This document shows positions 12,613-12,620 of a DNA stretch of 12,620 nucleotides, in pieces (the first letter of the stretch is position 1; each line of letters begins with the position of its first letter). The stretch spans positions 1 to 12,620 of the forward strand of contig NCCR01000115.1 in the NCBI GenBank assembly GCA_002279765.1. The letters run 5' to 3'. The notes under the pieces were generated by a model. That model made no database searches and was not told the DNA's origin. It saw nothing but the letters and a program-made list of their open reading frames with translations. Both the position numbers and the translations under genes were made by a program. This DNA is from Verrucomicrobia bacterium 12-59-8. Its GTDB lineage: Bacteria; Verrucomicrobiota; Verrucomicrobiae; Verrucomicrobiales; Verrucomicrobiaceae.

Positions 12613-12620
12613 ATGAAACT
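12613..12620 (+). CDS. Possible start of a gene cut by the right edge
   Basis: ATG-AAA-CT is the first ATG downstream of the plus-strand promoter proposed at 12517-12544, and MK is a common beginning for exported proteins in this window. Only two codons are visible, so the product cannot be named. The shared operator would place it in the same regulon as arsR. Confidence 0.3.

Noticed and set aside
1..12620. CRISPR array, insertion sequence, tRNA or rRNA genes
   Set aside because: No regularly spaced repeats, transposase motifs with terminal repeats, or tRNA-like cloverleaf sequences were seen; the only direct repeat is the in-gene 21-bp pair.

Overview
The window looks like a piece of a Verrucomicrobia-type (PVC group) chromosome, most like the Prosthecobacter/Verrucomicrobium relatives. 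The evidence is GC-rich DNA, weak or absent Shine-Dalgarno sequences, a C-terminal remnant of a DUF1501 protein (a family characteristic of Planctomycetes and Verrucomicrobia), and several small exported proteins. This assignment is inference. The region is a sulfur and respiration accessory cluster of about 14 intact genes plus two gene remnants, mostly on the minus strand.

Layout, left to right. (1) 1-389: edge DNA and the last ~50 codons of a DUF1501 gene. (2) 390-2503, minus: an operon sqr (sulfide:quinone oxidoreductase) - tusE (one-cysteine DsrC/TusE type) - dsrE2-like protein. Divergent from it at 2590-3048 is a zinc-ribbon thioredoxin (TrxC type). (3) 3055-7734, minus: regB - regA - two different CydA-like membrane proteins, each with a fused cytochrome c domain and no CydB. 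(4) 7827-8270, plus: a small periplasmic cytochrome c, divergent from regB; a perfect RegA/PrrA-type inverted repeat lies between them. (5) 8283-9414, minus: an apparently exported SAM methyltransferase and a histidine-rich coiled-coil protein. (6) 9662-12501, minus: arsR - membrane-anchored rhodanese - exported DsrE-like protein - two half-size YeeE/YedE transporters - the wreck of a CoA-disulfide-reductase/rhodanese fusion gene. A new plus-strand gene starts at the right edge.

How they may work together. Sqr oxidises sulfide to sulfane sulfur and passes electrons to quinone; TusE, DsrE2 and thioredoxin would carry or reduce the cytoplasmic sulfane sulfur. The rhodanese, exported DsrE and YeeE/YedE pair would handle thiosulfate or persulfide sulfur outside and across the membrane. 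The ArsR regulator probably controls both ends: the same 10-bp core (TATGCGTATA) lies about 30 bp upstream of arsR and in the divergent sqr/trx promoter 10 kb away. In the middle, the redox-sensing RegB/RegA pair (quinone motif and redox cysteine both present) probably controls the cytochrome-c-fused bd-like proteins and the small cytochrome c. Cytochrome bd enzymes are known to tolerate sulfide better than heme-copper oxidases, so placing a bd-like system among sulfide genes makes biological sense. Joint function of the blocks is inference from position and motifs.
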